NCBI GenBank assembly: GCA_030148165.1
Contig: JASBTZ010000005.1
Span: 62,001 to 126,000, forward strand
Length of the DNA stretch: 64,000 bases
Origin: Bacteroidota bacterium
Lineage (GTDB): Bacteria; Bacteroidota; Bacteroidia; Flavobacteriales_D; Crocinitomicaceae
Direction of reading: 5' to 3'
Part shown: piece after piece, positions 8,544 to 17,793 of the stretch
Layout: each line of letters begins with the position of its first letter
Numbering within the stretch: the stretch's first letter is position 1
Program-made: the position numbers and the translations under genes
The notes under the pieces: model-generated
The model's database searches: none
Told to the model about the DNA's origin: nothing
The model's input: only the letters and a program-made list of their open reading frames with translations

Positions 8544-9734
8544 ATGAAGATCAGGCATCTTTTCAACATTATATCGCTACTTTTCAATATCTATTTAGTA
8601 CGCTTATGCATACTATTTACTTCAAAGAAAAAAAATAACTCAGAAAATAGTGTTTTATTCCTTGAGTGCTTTCCACGAGAAAATGCGGGGTATCATTACC
8701 GCTCGGAAATCTGGTCAAAAATACTTGCTGAAAACGGCATCACATCAGACGTAATGACTATAATTGAAGAAAGGGATACATGGAACGACCTGTTCTATAA
8801 TCATCGCTTTCGATTTCTAAAGAAAAGCATCTGGATCCGTTTTCGACAAATTAAAAGATCGAAATCTTTTGAAACCGTAATTGTTCGAAGGGAGTTATTA
8901 TTGTTCAATGACTACGGTGATTTATTTCTTGAAAAGTTTCTATTGAAAATTCATCCGAATGCCATTTTGGATTTCGACGATGATATTGCCGCTTCTAAGC
9001 AGGAACCTCGAACCATCAGAAGCCTGGTTGGGAAGTTGCTTCAAGAAAATGGCACGAAATTCAGCGACACACTCAAACTCTATCAACGGTTTATAGTGGC
9101 ATCCGAATACCTGGCAAGCAGAACCAAGGAAATCAATTCGGGAATTCAATCGGACCAAATCCAAGTGATCCCGACTTGCGTCCCATACGATTCAGAAACT
9201 CCAAAGCAATACAACAATAATATCCCTTTAGTTTTGGGATGGATCGGCAGTGATTATAACTACAACCTTATTGAATCCTTATATCCTGTTTTAGAAGACC
9301 TTGTTCAAAAACACACGTTCAAATTACTCGTTGTCGGTGGTGAACCTATTCAAGACGTAAATTCCTTTGATCTTGAATTCATGCCTTGGACTCTGGATAA
9401 TGAAGTTGAGCTATTGAAAAAAATGGACATTGGCCTAATGCCATTAAGCGACTCCAAAGGAGACAAAGGAAAAGGAGCATTTAAATTAATTCAATATATG
9501 GGACTAGGCATTGTCAGCATTGCTAGTCCCGTTACTATTAATAATGAATTGATCGATCATGGTAAAAACTCCTTTTTGGCCGAAAACCATGAGGAATGGA
9601 GAACGATACTTGATGACTTGTTATCCGGAAAATACGATATAGCACAAATGGGTAGAAATGCCAGAGCAACTATCGAAGCGGGCTATACCTTTACCTCAAA
9701 CAAAGATTTATATATTAATTTTATTCGATCTTAA
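8544..9734 (+). CDS. Glycosyltransferase (GT4-like, DFDD-motif group)
   Basis: A 396-residue glycosyltransferase. Landmarks are an N-terminal hydrophobic segment, HPNAILDFDDDI near residues 140-151, VIPTCVPY near 208, GWIGSDYNYN near 232, and a C-terminal donor-binding stretch (IGLMPL...KGKGAFKLIQYMGLG). The DFDD and GW-x-GS motifs also occur in the protein at 25816, so the two are paralogues at opposite ends of the locus. The donor sugar is unknown. An asparagine-synthase-type gene follows 40 bp later. Confidence 0.8.
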   Translation: MKIRHLFNIISLLFNIYLVRLCILFTSKKKNNSENSVLFLECFPRENAGYHYRSEIWSKILAENGITSDVMTIIEERDTWNDLFYNHRFRFLKKSIWIRFRQIKRSKSFETVIVRRELLLFNDYGDLFLEKFLLKIHPNAILDFDDDIAASKQEPRTIRSLVGKLLQENGTKFSDTLKLYQRFIVASEYLASRTKEINSGIQSDQIQVIPTCVPYDSETPKQYNNNIPLVLGWIGSDYNYNLIESLYPVLEDLVQKHTFKLLVVGGEPIQDVNSFDLEFMPWTLDNEVELLKKMDIGLMPLSDSKGDKGKGAFKLIQYMGLGIVSIASPVTINNELIDHGKNSFLAENHEEWRTILDDLLSGKYDIAQMGRNARATIEAGYTFTSNKDLYINFIRS

Positions 9735-9774
9735 TCGGACATTTGCTTTTGTTCACAAGACTAATATTTTTTAA

Positions 9775-11574
9775 ATGTGTGGTATAGCCGGAATTTGGTT
9801 CAAAGAACGAGATGATCAATTGCGATCAAAGCTTCAGGCCATGACTGATTCTATAGCTCATCGGGGGCCTGATGGCGAGGGACATTGGCTGAGCAGCGAA
9901 TTCAATATCGGATTTGGACATCGACGCCTTTCAATAATTGATCTTTCCGAATCAGCTGCACAACCAATGCAATTTGAAGATTTGGTAATTACGTACAATG
10001 GAGAAATCTATAATTACGTGGAGATCAAAAAAGAGTTAGAGTCTATAGGGGTTGTTTTTTCGACTCAAAGTGATACTGAAGTCTTGATTGCAGGATACAA
10101 AACCTGGGGCAAAGCATTCTTGCAGAAGCTTGATGGCATGTTTGCTTTCGCCATTTATGACAAGAGCACTAAAGAATTATTTTGTGCAAGAGATCGATTT
10201 GGCGAAAAACCATTCTATTTTATTAATGATAATCAACGTTTTGCTTTCGCATCTGAAATGAAGGCACTTTTCGCAATAGGAGTCGAACGCTCGGTAGATT
10301 CAGAAATGATGTTCTACTACCTGGCTTATGATGTCGTGGAGAATCCTCATGATAAGCAGCAAACCTTTTATAAAAATATTAAAAGCCTACCTGCTGCTCA
10401 TTATCTGCATATCGACCAATATGGCAATCAAAACATAACACAGTATTGGGATTTGGATGTTTCGAACCAATCTCTTCTTAGTTTGGACGACGCAACGGAT
10501 AGATTTAGGGAGCTACTGGATATATCGGTCACGAGAAGAATGCGATCTGACGTCAAAGTTGGGTCGTCTCTTTCAGGAGGAATTGACTCATCATCGATTT
10601 TAGGTACTATTCTCACCCTTTTTCCCGAATCTCATTTCAGCACATTTACAGCAAGGTTCAATGATGAAAATTACGACGAGGGAAAATTTATAGAAATTCT
10701 CCATCGTAGCTTCGAATTCAAATCATACAATTGCTTCCCACATTTTGATCAGATCATCAATGAGCTGGATAAAGTGTTCTACCATCAGGAAGAACCATTT
10801 GGGTCCACCAGTATAATTGCACAGTGGGAGGTAATGAAGTTAGCCAAGCAGCACGACACAATTGTATTGCTTGATGGACAAGGAGCAGACGAAACATTAG
10901 GTGGATACTTCAAGTACTTTCTTCCCTATCTATATGAAATGCGTAAAACCAGTCGTTCGAAGATGAACAACGAGCTCATGTTGATCGAGGAAAATTTAGG
11001 TTTAAGCGACATCGTATCAAAGGGTGATCGATTACGTATGAAGGCTCCTTCCTTGTACGATAAAATAGGTAAAGCAACTCGAAAATTTAGAGGTACCGGT
11101 CTAGGAGATAACCTAAACGATGAGTTCAGTAGAAATCATATTCACGCCGAAAGTCCATTTCTTCGTAAAACTACGTTGAACAGTTTTTTACATGATGAAA
11201 TATTTGCCTACGGACTCGGTAAATTACTTCGGTTTTCAGACAGAAATGCGATGGCACATAGTCGAGAAGTTCGACTGCCATATCTGAGTCATGAAATGGT
11301 TGAGTTCGTTTTTAGCTTGCCGTCTGAGTATAAAATGGGGAATGGCTGGAATAAATACCTCCTGCGAAAAAGTATGGAACAAAGAATTCCAAAAGAGATT
11401 TGTTACAGAAAGGATAAGAAAGGTTTTCAGGCGCCGAAAGACTGGTTAAGCAAAGGGCAAGTTAATGAGCTGGCTGAAGACAGTAGACAACTACTAATAA
11501 GTGAGAAGTACATTGATGCCGACAGTAAATTAAATAATTGGCAATCCATTATGGCAGCCAAAGTATTAGGATGA
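9775..11574 (+). CDS. asnB: Asparagine synthase (glutamine-hydrolysing)-type amidotransferase
   Basis: 599 residues. The Ntn-hydrolase glutaminase domain starts at the processed Cys2 (MCGIAG), with AHRGPDG near 28, GHRRLSIIDLS near 50 and YNGEIYN near 76. The synthetase domain has the ATP pyrophosphatase loop SSLSGGIDSS near residue 264 and LLDGQGADE near 365. Within a glycan locus such proteins are known to amidate carboxyl groups of uronic acids (WbpS-type) rather than make free asparagine; which applies here is inference. The ATG of the next glycosyltransferase overlaps its stop as ATGA. Confidence 0.9.
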   Translation: MCGIAGIWFKERDDQLRSKLQAMTDSIAHRGPDGEGHWLSSEFNIGFGHRRLSIIDLSESAAQPMQFEDLVITYNGEIYNYVEIKKELESIGVVFSTQSDTEVLIAGYKTWGKAFLQKLDGMFAFAIYDKSTKELFCARDRFGEKPFYFINDNQRFAFASEMKALFAIGVERSVDSEMMFYYLAYDVVENPHDKQQTFYKNIKSLPAAHYLHIDQYGNQNITQYWDLDVSNQSLLSLDDATDRFRELLDISVTRRMRSDVKVGSSLSGGIDSSSILGTILTLFPESHFSTFTARFNDENYDEGKFIEILHRSFEFKSYNCFPHFDQIINELDKVFYHQEEPFGSTSIIAQWEVMKLAKQHDTIVLLDGQGADETLGGYFKYFLPYLYEMRKTSRSKMNNELMLIEENLGLSDIVSKGDRLRMKAPSLYDKIGKATRKFRGTGLGDNLNDEFSRNHIHAESPFLRKTTLNSFLHDEIFAYGLGKLLRFSDRNAMAHSREVRLPYLSHEMVEFVFSLPSEYKMGNGWNKYLLRKSMEQRIPKEICYRKDKKGFQAPKDWLSKGQVNELAEDSRQLLISEKYIDADSKLNNWQSIMAAKVLG

Positions 11575-12743
11575 AGAAAGTAGCAATTTTACTCGACGGG
11601 CCAGTTGCCAATGACAGCAGGGTGATTAGAACAATCGAATCGCTTTCTGAAGATAATTTAGTTGATCTCTTTTATGTAAATGGCATACCGGAAGACAGGG
11701 GTCGGTTTAATAACAAGGTTCAACTATATGAATACAAAATTCAGACAAGTTGGATCAAACAAAACATTCGTTTTCATCTCAAGTTCGACGATCTGATTCA
11801 AAAATTTAAAGCCCATTCAACATCTTACGATTTTATTTATTGCAACGATTACCCATTACTACACAGTGCTATTCAACTCAAGAAGCTTCAAACGGCAGCA
11901 AAACTGATTTATGATTCACACGAGATATACATGGAAACCATTAATCAGTTTTTCCCTGTAAAAGGCTGGAGAGCAGCATATGGCAAAGTGCTGATCAAGC
12001 TCAATCGAAAAATTCACAAAGCCAAAGAAAAAAAGCTAATTGAACATGTCGATTTTTTCATTACTGTCTGCGACAGCTTGAAGAACCACTTCGAAACAGA
12101 ATATCATCGCAAGGATATCATTGTTATTAAGAATTGTCCAAAAAAAGAGATGATCCCAGAAAAAACAAATCGACTATATAAAGAACTCGGCCTTCCAGAA
12201 AGCTCAAAACTTTTACTCTATCAGGGAAATTTGAATCCAGGACGTGGTTTAGACAAGCTAATTCTGTCTGCGCAACAGTTTGACCCTAACGTTCACGTAG
12301 CCATTCTCGGAAATGGTACAACAAAGACCGGTTTGATGGAACTTACAAAACAACTAGGATTAAAAAATGTTCATTTCATCGCTAAAGTACCATTCGAAGA
12401 GCTTCTTGAATATACTTCTTCAGCAACGGCAGGTGTCATGTTTATTCAAGCAATAAATAAATCCAAGGAACTAGCTCTTCCAAATAAGGTGTTTGAATAC
12501 ATGGCTGCCGGAATTCCGGTAATTTCAAATCAGTTAGCTGAACCTAAAAGAATTATTGAGAAATGGGATTGTGGAATTTGTATTGATGACTCATCACCTG
12601 AGCGGATTGCCCAATCCATAAACAATTTTCTTTTGGAGCGCAATGATCAACATGAATTGGGAAAACGAGGTAAAGAAGCAATTCGTACCGAACTTAACTG
12701 GTCTAATCAGGTTACTCCTCTCCTATCACTGATCAACGATTGA
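11571..12743 (+). CDS. Glycosyltransferase family 4-type
   Basis: A 390-residue GT-B protein starting MKKVAILLDG. An ATG 33 bp upstream is open, but the one at 11571 overlaps the asnB stop as ATGA and gives the usual N-terminal strand. The first domain ends with a YDSHEIYMET acceptor-side segment near residue 117. The C-terminal half shows LYQGNLNPGRGLDK near 216, LGNGT near 244 and the nucleotide-sugar-binding NKVFEYMAAGIPVIS near 305. It probably adds one sugar to the lipid-linked repeat unit; donor and linkage are unknown. Confidence 0.87.
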   Translation: MKKVAILLDGPVANDSRVIRTIESLSEDNLVDLFYVNGIPEDRGRFNNKVQLYEYKIQTSWIKQNIRFHLKFDDLIQKFKAHSTSYDFIYCNDYPLLHSAIQLKKLQTAAKLIYDSHEIYMETINQFFPVKGWRAAYGKVLIKLNRKIHKAKEKKLIEHVDFFITVCDSLKNHFETEYHRKDIIVIKNCPKKEMIPEKTNRLYKELGLPESSKLLLYQGNLNPGRGLDKLILSAQQFDPNVHVAILGNGTTKTGLMELTKQLGLKNVHFIAKVPFEELLEYTSSATAGVMFIQAINKSKELALPNKVFEYMAAGIPVISNQLAEPKRIIEKWDCGICIDDSSPERIAQSINNFLLERNDQHELGKRGKEAIRTELNWSNQVTPLLSLIND

Positions 12744-12791
12744 TTCCACCCAAATAACTATATTTACGATTACATAGATATTTAAAGGCGA

Positions 12792-13328
12792 ATGGAGCAG
12801 AATGATATTTCAAAAGATGCCATAATAGGAGATAATCTGAGAATTGGAAAATTCAATATTATTGAAGAAGGGGTCTCCATAGGCAACAATGTTCGAATTG
12901 ATAACTTCTGTATTCTTAAAAAAGGTGTCGTTATCGGAGATAACACTTGGATTAAGTCCTATGTTGAACTGAGATCGGATACAATAATTGGAAATGACTG
13001 TGAAATTGACTCACGTGTTTCCAGTTCAGGGAATTGTAGGATCGGTAATAATGTCGTATTGCGTTATGACTCTATTATTGCAAGAGGAGTTCAAATTGGT
13101 GATGGCACCTATGTTTGTCCACGTGTGATGACAAATAACCTGAATACAGAGCATGAACAAATTGGTGGAGCACATATTGGTAAAAATTGTTTCATCGGGA
13201 CTAATGCTGTCATACAACATGGTATAACAATCGGGGACAATGTTGTAATTGGTTCAATGGCATTCGTAAACAAGAATTGTGACGCTGACTCAACTTACAT
13301 TGGAATACCTGCTACAAAAAAAGGATAA
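12792..13328 (+). CDS. Hexapeptide-repeat (left-handed beta-helix) acyltransferase
   Basis: 178 residues composed almost wholly of [LIV]GxxxxI hexapeptide turns, starting at about residue 12 and running to 170, and ending YIGIPATKKG, the NPAK-like end of sugar N-/O-acetyltransferases. The NNLNTEHEQIGGAHIGKN loop near 117-134 probably carries the catalytic histidine. Likely acetylates an amino sugar nucleotide such as a 3-amino or 4-amino sugar. It shares one base with the next gene (TAATG), starting a chain of overlapping genes that runs through the HisF-like gene. Exact substrate not determined. Confidence 0.8.
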   Translation: MEQNDISKDAIIGDNLRIGKFNIIEEGVSIGNNVRIDNFCILKKGVVIGDNTWIKSYVELRSDTIIGNDCEIDSRVSSSGNCRIGNNVVLRYDSIIARGVQIGDGTYVCPRVMTNNLNTEHEQIGGAHIGKNCFIGTNAVIQHGITIGDNVVIGSMAFVNKNCDADSTYIGIPATKKG

Positions 13329-13969
13329 TGGTTAATATCAACGGAAAGAAAATACTTGTTCTGGCCCCGCATACTGATGATTTAGAATTTGGATGTGGTG
13401 GTACCATAGCAAAACTTGCTGAAGCCGACAACGAAATTTATTGTGCGGCTTTTTCTGCTTGCCAGCAATCCGTGAGGAAAGAATTTCCGCCAGACATTCT
13501 CATTACAGAGATTAAAGTAGCGAGTAAAATACTGGGGTTAAAACTTGAAAACCTTCGGTTATTTGACTATTCCGTAAGAACATTTAATTATCACAGACAG
13601 GATCTATTAGATGATATCATAAAGCTAAAGACAGAAATAGCTCCGGACATCGTTTTTATCCCCTCGCTTACCGATCTTCACCAAGATCACTTTACAATTG
13701 CTCAGGAAGGTTTTAGAGCGTTTAAATTCTCAAGCCTTTTATCGTATGAATTGCCTTGGAACAACTTGTCCTTTAATACAGCTTCATTTATGAAGTTAGA
13801 GGATAAACACATTGATCTGAAAATAAAAGCGATCAATGAATACAGATCTCAGGCGCATCGACCTTATGCGAATGAAGAATTTATTCGGTCTTTAGCGAGA
13901 ACCCGAGGTGTTCAGATCAATACACATTATGCTGAGTGTTTTGAAGTAATTAGATGGATTCTTGACTAA
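13328..13969 (+). CDS. PIG-L/LmbE family deacetylase
   Basis: 213 residues. The zinc-binding signature PHTDDLEFGCGGT lies at residues 14-26 (His15, Asp17, Asp18), and the second metal-ligand motif LHQDH near residue 118. Family members remove N-acetyl groups from GlcNAc-containing substrates. The gene touches acyltransferase-type genes on both sides with one-base overlaps, which suggests deacetylation followed by re-acylation with a different acyl group. Whether it acts on a nucleotide sugar or a lipid-linked intermediate is not visible. Confidence 0.88.
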   Translation: MVNINGKKILVLAPHTDDLEFGCGGTIAKLAEADNEIYCAAFSACQQSVRKEFPPDILITEIKVASKILGLKLENLRLFDYSVRTFNYHRQDLLDDIIKLKTEIAPDIVFIPSLTDLHQDHFTIAQEGFRAFKFSSLLSYELPWNNLSFNTASFMKLEDKHIDLKIKAINEYRSQAHRPYANEEFIRSLARTRGVQINTHYAECFEVIRWILD

Positions 13970-14847
13970 TGATAACTGTTAATGAGATAGCTAACGAATT
14001 CGATCTGTCTGTTTCTGGTGATTCAGACAAATCAATTGTAAAAATTGCTACTCCAGGCAATCAAAGTGACAACGCGATTGCCTGGGCAAAAAACAAGGAA
14101 AAGTTAATCGGGTTCAAAACGGGGATTGTAGTTTGCAACTCAAAAGATTTTAATCTAATTGAGCCTGAAAAGGACGTCACTTATTTACTGACAAAAGAAA
14201 TTACACCCAGACTCGTATTTGCGAGGATATTGCATGCGTTTTTCATGAACAATGGTGCGGATGACTTTGTTAACGAAGTGGATATGCACAGACAAAATAC
14301 CAATGTACTTATCGGAGAAAACGTCTTCATTGGTCCAAATGTCATAATCGGAGATGGTACACGAATTCACCATAATGCAGTAGTTTATAGTAATACAGTT
14401 ATTGGAGAAAACTGCATAATCAATTCACACGCCAGCATAGGAACCGAAGGACTTGGATTAGAATTCGACCCTGAAAAAAATCGCTATTTGAAGTTTCCTC
14501 AAATTGGTGGAGTTGTACTGGAAGACTTCGTAGAAATCGGACCCAATACAACGATCAGAAGAGCTGCATTAGAGAACACGGTTATTCGACAGGGAACTAA
14601 AATCGGATCCATGTGTAATGTTGGTCATAACTGCGTTATTGGTAGAAACTGCATATTGACGTGTAATGTCATTATCTCCGGTTCTTCTGTTATCGGCGAC
14701 AATGTATTTATGGGAGTTAGTTCTCTAGTACGGAATAGAATAAATATTGGCAATAACGTTACTTTGGGACAAGGAGCAGTTGTGGTGAAAAATATTCCAG
14801 ATGATGAAACCTGGATCGGTAACCCTGCAAAAAAGTTCTCCAAATGA
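13969..14847 (+). CDS. LpxD-like hexapeptide N-acyltransferase
   Basis: 292 residues in two parts: an N-terminal alpha/beta domain of about 100 residues, as in LpxD, and a left-handed beta-helix from about residue 108. His220 lies in VGHNCVIG, the position of the LpxD catalytic histidine. The C-terminal helical extension of true LpxD is missing and the chain ends GNPAKKFSK. Embedded between a PIG-L deacetylase and an epimerase in overlapping genes, it is more likely to acylate an amino sugar of the surface glycan than lipid A. Another lpxD homologue lies at 48533-49459. Confidence 0.8.
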   Translation: MITVNEIANEFDLSVSGDSDKSIVKIATPGNQSDNAIAWAKNKEKLIGFKTGIVVCNSKDFNLIEPEKDVTYLLTKEITPRLVFARILHAFFMNNGADDFVNEVDMHRQNTNVLIGENVFIGPNVIIGDGTRIHHNAVVYSNTVIGENCIINSHASIGTEGLGLEFDPEKNRYLKFPQIGGVVLEDFVEIGPNTTIRRAALENTVIRQGTKIGSMCNVGHNCVIGRNCILTCNVIISGSSVIGDNVFMGVSSLVRNRINIGNNVTLGQGAVVVKNIPDDETWIGNPAKKFSK

Positions 14848-15896
14848 AGCACATTAAAATCATTGCGATTATTGGGACCAGACCTCAGTATATCAAACAT
14901 GCTGCTTTTTGTGCTGAAGTCAGAAATTTCGATGAGGTCGAACTCATCACTTTGGATACTGGTCAACACTATGACCAAAACATGAGTGAGATTTTCGTAG
15001 AAGATTTCAAAATAGATAATATCAAATACAACCTTGATGTTAAGAGCGGATTACACGGTGAACAAACAGGTAAAATGCTTGGTAAAATTGAAGATATTTT
15101 GATCAGGGAAGAACCGGATTATGTGCTTGTCTATGGCGATACAAACTCAACAATGGCAGGAGCTTTGGCGGCTGCTAAGTTGAAGATAAAGGTTGTTCAC
15201 ATAGAAGCAGGAATGCGCAATTTTAATATTCAAATACCTGAAGAGATCAATCGGGTAGTTACTGATCGAGTATCTACATATAAAATCGCAGCATCTCAGG
15301 TCGCCTTTGATAATCTTGTTGAAGAAAATCTGAAAGTCGGTACTTATCTTTTTGGGGATATTACAACTGATCTGCTGTTTAGGTTAAAAAACACAGCGAT
15401 TGAAGGAATTGGAGACAAGTACTTCTGTACCATACACAGACCGTACAACACCAATGAAAAGAGCAGATTGCACGATGTTTTAAAGGCTGTCAACTCACTG
15501 GATAACAAGGTGATTCTTCCATTGCACCCAAGAACCAATAACGCCATGAAGAATTTTAATCTGGCGAAAGACAATTACCCGAACATAGAATTCATTGCTC
15601 CGGTTTCATTTTTTGAAACAGTCAAGTACGTTAATTCCGTTAAATGCGTCATTACAGATTCTGGTGGCGTTCAACGTGAATCTTATATCATGGGAAAACA
15701 ATGCATTTCAATACTTCCTTCTACACCATGGATAGAAACATTGGAAGGAAATTGGAATCAACTTGTGTTTAATAATCTGGATCAGCTTCAATCGAAAATA
15801 AATTCACCTGCAGATCAATCGCTTTATAAGGCAGAACAATTTGGAGATGGACAAGTTGCTAGAAAAATAATCGAACTCTTGATAAGGGATCAATGA
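14844..15896 (+). CDS. wecB: UDP-N-acetylglucosamine 2-epimerase family protein (WecB/WbpI-like)
   Basis: A 350-residue non-hydrolysing epimerase fold that interconverts UDP-GlcNAc-type and UDP-ManNAc-type sugars at C2. Motifs: GTRPQYIK at residues 11-18, DTGQHYDQNMS near 38-48, VYGDTNSTMAG near 97, HIEAGMR near 116, PEEINR near 127, and DSGGVQRES near 274. WecB usually has GTRPE; Gln15 resembles the WbpI branch that epimerises UDP-2,3-diacetamido-glucuronate. That would suit the HisH/HisF/WbpG trio a gene away, since the same trio acts after WbpI in Pseudomonas O-antigen synthesis. Substrate is an inference. Confidence 0.87.
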   Translation: MKHIKIIAIIGTRPQYIKHAAFCAEVRNFDEVELITLDTGQHYDQNMSEIFVEDFKIDNIKYNLDVKSGLHGEQTGKMLGKIEDILIREEPDYVLVYGDTNSTMAGALAAAKLKIKVVHIEAGMRNFNIQIPEEINRVVTDRVSTYKIAASQVAFDNLVEENLKVGTYLFGDITTDLLFRLKNTAIEGIGDKYFCTIHRPYNTNEKSRLHDVLKAVNSLDNKVILPLHPRTNNAMKNFNLAKDNYPNIEFIAPVSFFETVKYVNSVKCVITDSGGVQRESYIMGKQCISILPSTPWIETLEGNWNQLVFNNLDQLQSKINSPADQSLYKAEQFGDGQVARKIIELLIRDQ

Positions 15897-17176
15897 AAAA
15901 GGTATTAATTATTTCCTATTTTTTTCCGCCTTGTAGCCTCACCGGTGCAAACAGACCCGGATATTGGGCAAATAAGCTGCATAAGCACGACCTTTTTCCT
16001 ATCGTTATAACCCGGAGCTGGAATCACAATATTAAATCTTACCTCGATCTTTCTTTTCCAAGTGGTGACAATGAGGTCATCGACACAAATAAAAAAAGAA
16101 GAGTACACTACCTGCCATTTCGCGGAACTCTAAAAGATAGGCTGGTTGCTAAATACGGTGAGCGATTCGGTTTATTAAGGAGAATGTTAACTTTTGGAGA
16201 ACTTCTTCTACAGAATTTCAATCTGAAATTTTCATCTTATCGTTCTTTCTATCGCAAAGCAAAGGAAATTCTCGATCAGGAAAATGATATTGATACTGTA
16301 ATAATCAGTGCCATGCCATTTCATCAGTTCTTCATTGGATATAAACTCAAAAAAAAGTATCGCCATATAAATTGGATAGCTGATTACAGAGATGAGTGGA
16401 CATCCAGACCAAATTTTGAAGGTTCAAAAACCAATGCATTCCTGAATTGGTATGATCGATTCTTCGAAAAAAAATGGTTGCGATCGGCTTACTGCTTCAC
16501 TTACGTTGATGATTACTATGTAAAACGAATTGAATCTGTTAACAATAAACAAGGAGTCGTTATAAGGAATGGTTTTAATGAACCGACAAAGCTAGAATCA
16601 AAGAGAATTAAAGACGGCCTTGTTTTGACATTCGCCGGAACACTTTATACTCATCAGAATATTGAGGTTTTCGGAAAGGGTATATCTATTTTCAAAAAGA
16701 AGTTTCCTCAAATTAGCATTCAAATAAATTTACTTGGATCAGTAGTCAACGCTGGTGCTGAAGAAAAGATTAAACAGGCCTTTTCCGATACACCTGAATT
16801 ATTAAATATTACGGATCGGATTCCTAAGAAGGATCTTGAAGAATATTATGAAAAAAGTGATTGTTTGTTGATGTTTTCCATCGAACACATGGAAAATGTG
16901 GTACCGACGAAAGTTCTGAATTATCTGCCTTTAGGAATTCCTATACTATTCAGTCCGGCTGATGGAGGAGCAATTCAGACACTTATTGAGGAAACACGTA
17001 CTGGATTCTGTCCCGAAACTCCTCAAGATGTCTCTAACCAACTGGAAAGATTGATGCGTCTTAAAAATAATGGAGAAGAATTACTCGGAAATGTAAATTC
17101 CGATCTAATCCATCAATATTCTAGTGAATTTCAATTAGAGAAATTGGCTGAATTGATTAAATTCAGAGTCGAATGA
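15893..17176 (+). CDS. Glycosyltransferase, GT4-like
   Basis: A 427-residue GT-B protein starting with VLIISYFFPPCSLTGANRP, a common opening of GT4-like enzymes in which the glycine-rich turn lines the cleft. DYRDEWTSRP near residue 162 lies in the acceptor-side domain. The C-terminal domain has LTFAGTLY near 244 and EHMENVVPTKVLNYLPLGIP near 325-344, with the P-x-K-x-x-x-Y donor-binding pattern. Overlaps both neighbours by 4 bp. It probably adds the sugar made by the adjacent epimerase and amidation genes; this is positional inference. Confidence 0.83.
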   Translation: MKKVLIISYFFPPCSLTGANRPGYWANKLHKHDLFPIVITRSWNHNIKSYLDLSFPSGDNEVIDTNKKRRVHYLPFRGTLKDRLVAKYGERFGLLRRMLTFGELLLQNFNLKFSSYRSFYRKAKEILDQENDIDTVIISAMPFHQFFIGYKLKKKYRHINWIADYRDEWTSRPNFEGSKTNAFLNWYDRFFEKKWLRSAYCFTYVDDYYVKRIESVNNKQGVVIRNGFNEPTKLESKRIKDGLVLTFAGTLYTHQNIEVFGKGISIFKKKFPQISIQINLLGSVVNAGAEEKIKQAFSDTPELLNITDRIPKKDLEEYYEKSDCLLMFSIEHMENVVPTKVLNYLPLGIPILFSPADGGAIQTLIEETRTGFCPETPQDVSNQLERLMRLKNNGEELLGNVNSDLIHQYSSEFQLEKLAELIKFRVE

Positions 17177-17793
17177 GTCAAAAAATCGTGATTGTCGACT
17201 ATGGGATGGGGAATATTCATTCTGTGTACAAGAAATTAGTAAAACTAGGTATTGAAGTTTCTGTTTCTTCAAAAGGAGATGAAATTCTACATGCTGATAA
17301 ATTAATACTTCCTGGAGTAGGTCATTTTGGTAAGGCTATGCAAAATCTCCATGAACTTAATCTAATTGAAGCGTTGAATGAATCCGTTACTTTCGGAAAG
17401 AAGCCAATACTAGGGATTTGTCTTGGCATGCAGCTTATGACCGATTCTAGTGAAGAAGGTGATAAAAATGGACTTGGCTGGTTCGATGGTAAAGTGGTAC
17501 GCTTCAATGTTTCGGATCCCCTTACCTATAAGATCCCGCACATGGGATGGAATAGCATAAGTATCAGAAAGAATAGTAAGTTGATGTCCAATATTTCAGA
17601 AAATTCAGAATTCTATTTTGTTCATGCTTATCATGTCGTGATGGCGAACAAAGCTGACATTCTGAACGAAACCACATACGATTACACCTTTACATCTGCT
17701 ATTGAAAAAGAGAATATCTTCGGTGTTCAATACCATCCGGAAAAAAGTCATGATATTGGTTTGCAGTTATTTAAAAACTTTGTCTCCTTATAA
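17173..17793 (+). CDS. hisH: HisH-like glutamine amidotransferase (glutaminase) of a sugar amidation system
   Basis: A class I glutaminase of 206 residues with the full triad: nucleophile Cys83 in GICLGMQ, and His188 and Glu190 in YHPEKS. It hydrolyses glutamine and passes ammonia to a partner. The next two genes encode a HisF-like barrel and a WbpG-type amidotransferase, and no other histidine gene is present, so this is the HisH2-type subunit of the sugar system and not the histidine-biosynthesis copy. Translationally coupled to both neighbours (4-bp and 1-bp overlaps). Confidence 0.9.
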   Translation: MSQKIVIVDYGMGNIHSVYKKLVKLGIEVSVSSKGDEILHADKLILPGVGHFGKAMQNLHELNLIEALNESVTFGKKPILGICLGMQLMTDSSEEGDKNGLGWFDGKVVRFNVSDPLTYKIPHMGWNSISIRKNSKLMSNISENSEFYFVHAYHVVMANKADILNETTYDYTFTSAIEKENIFGVQYHPEKSHDIGLQLFKNFVSL

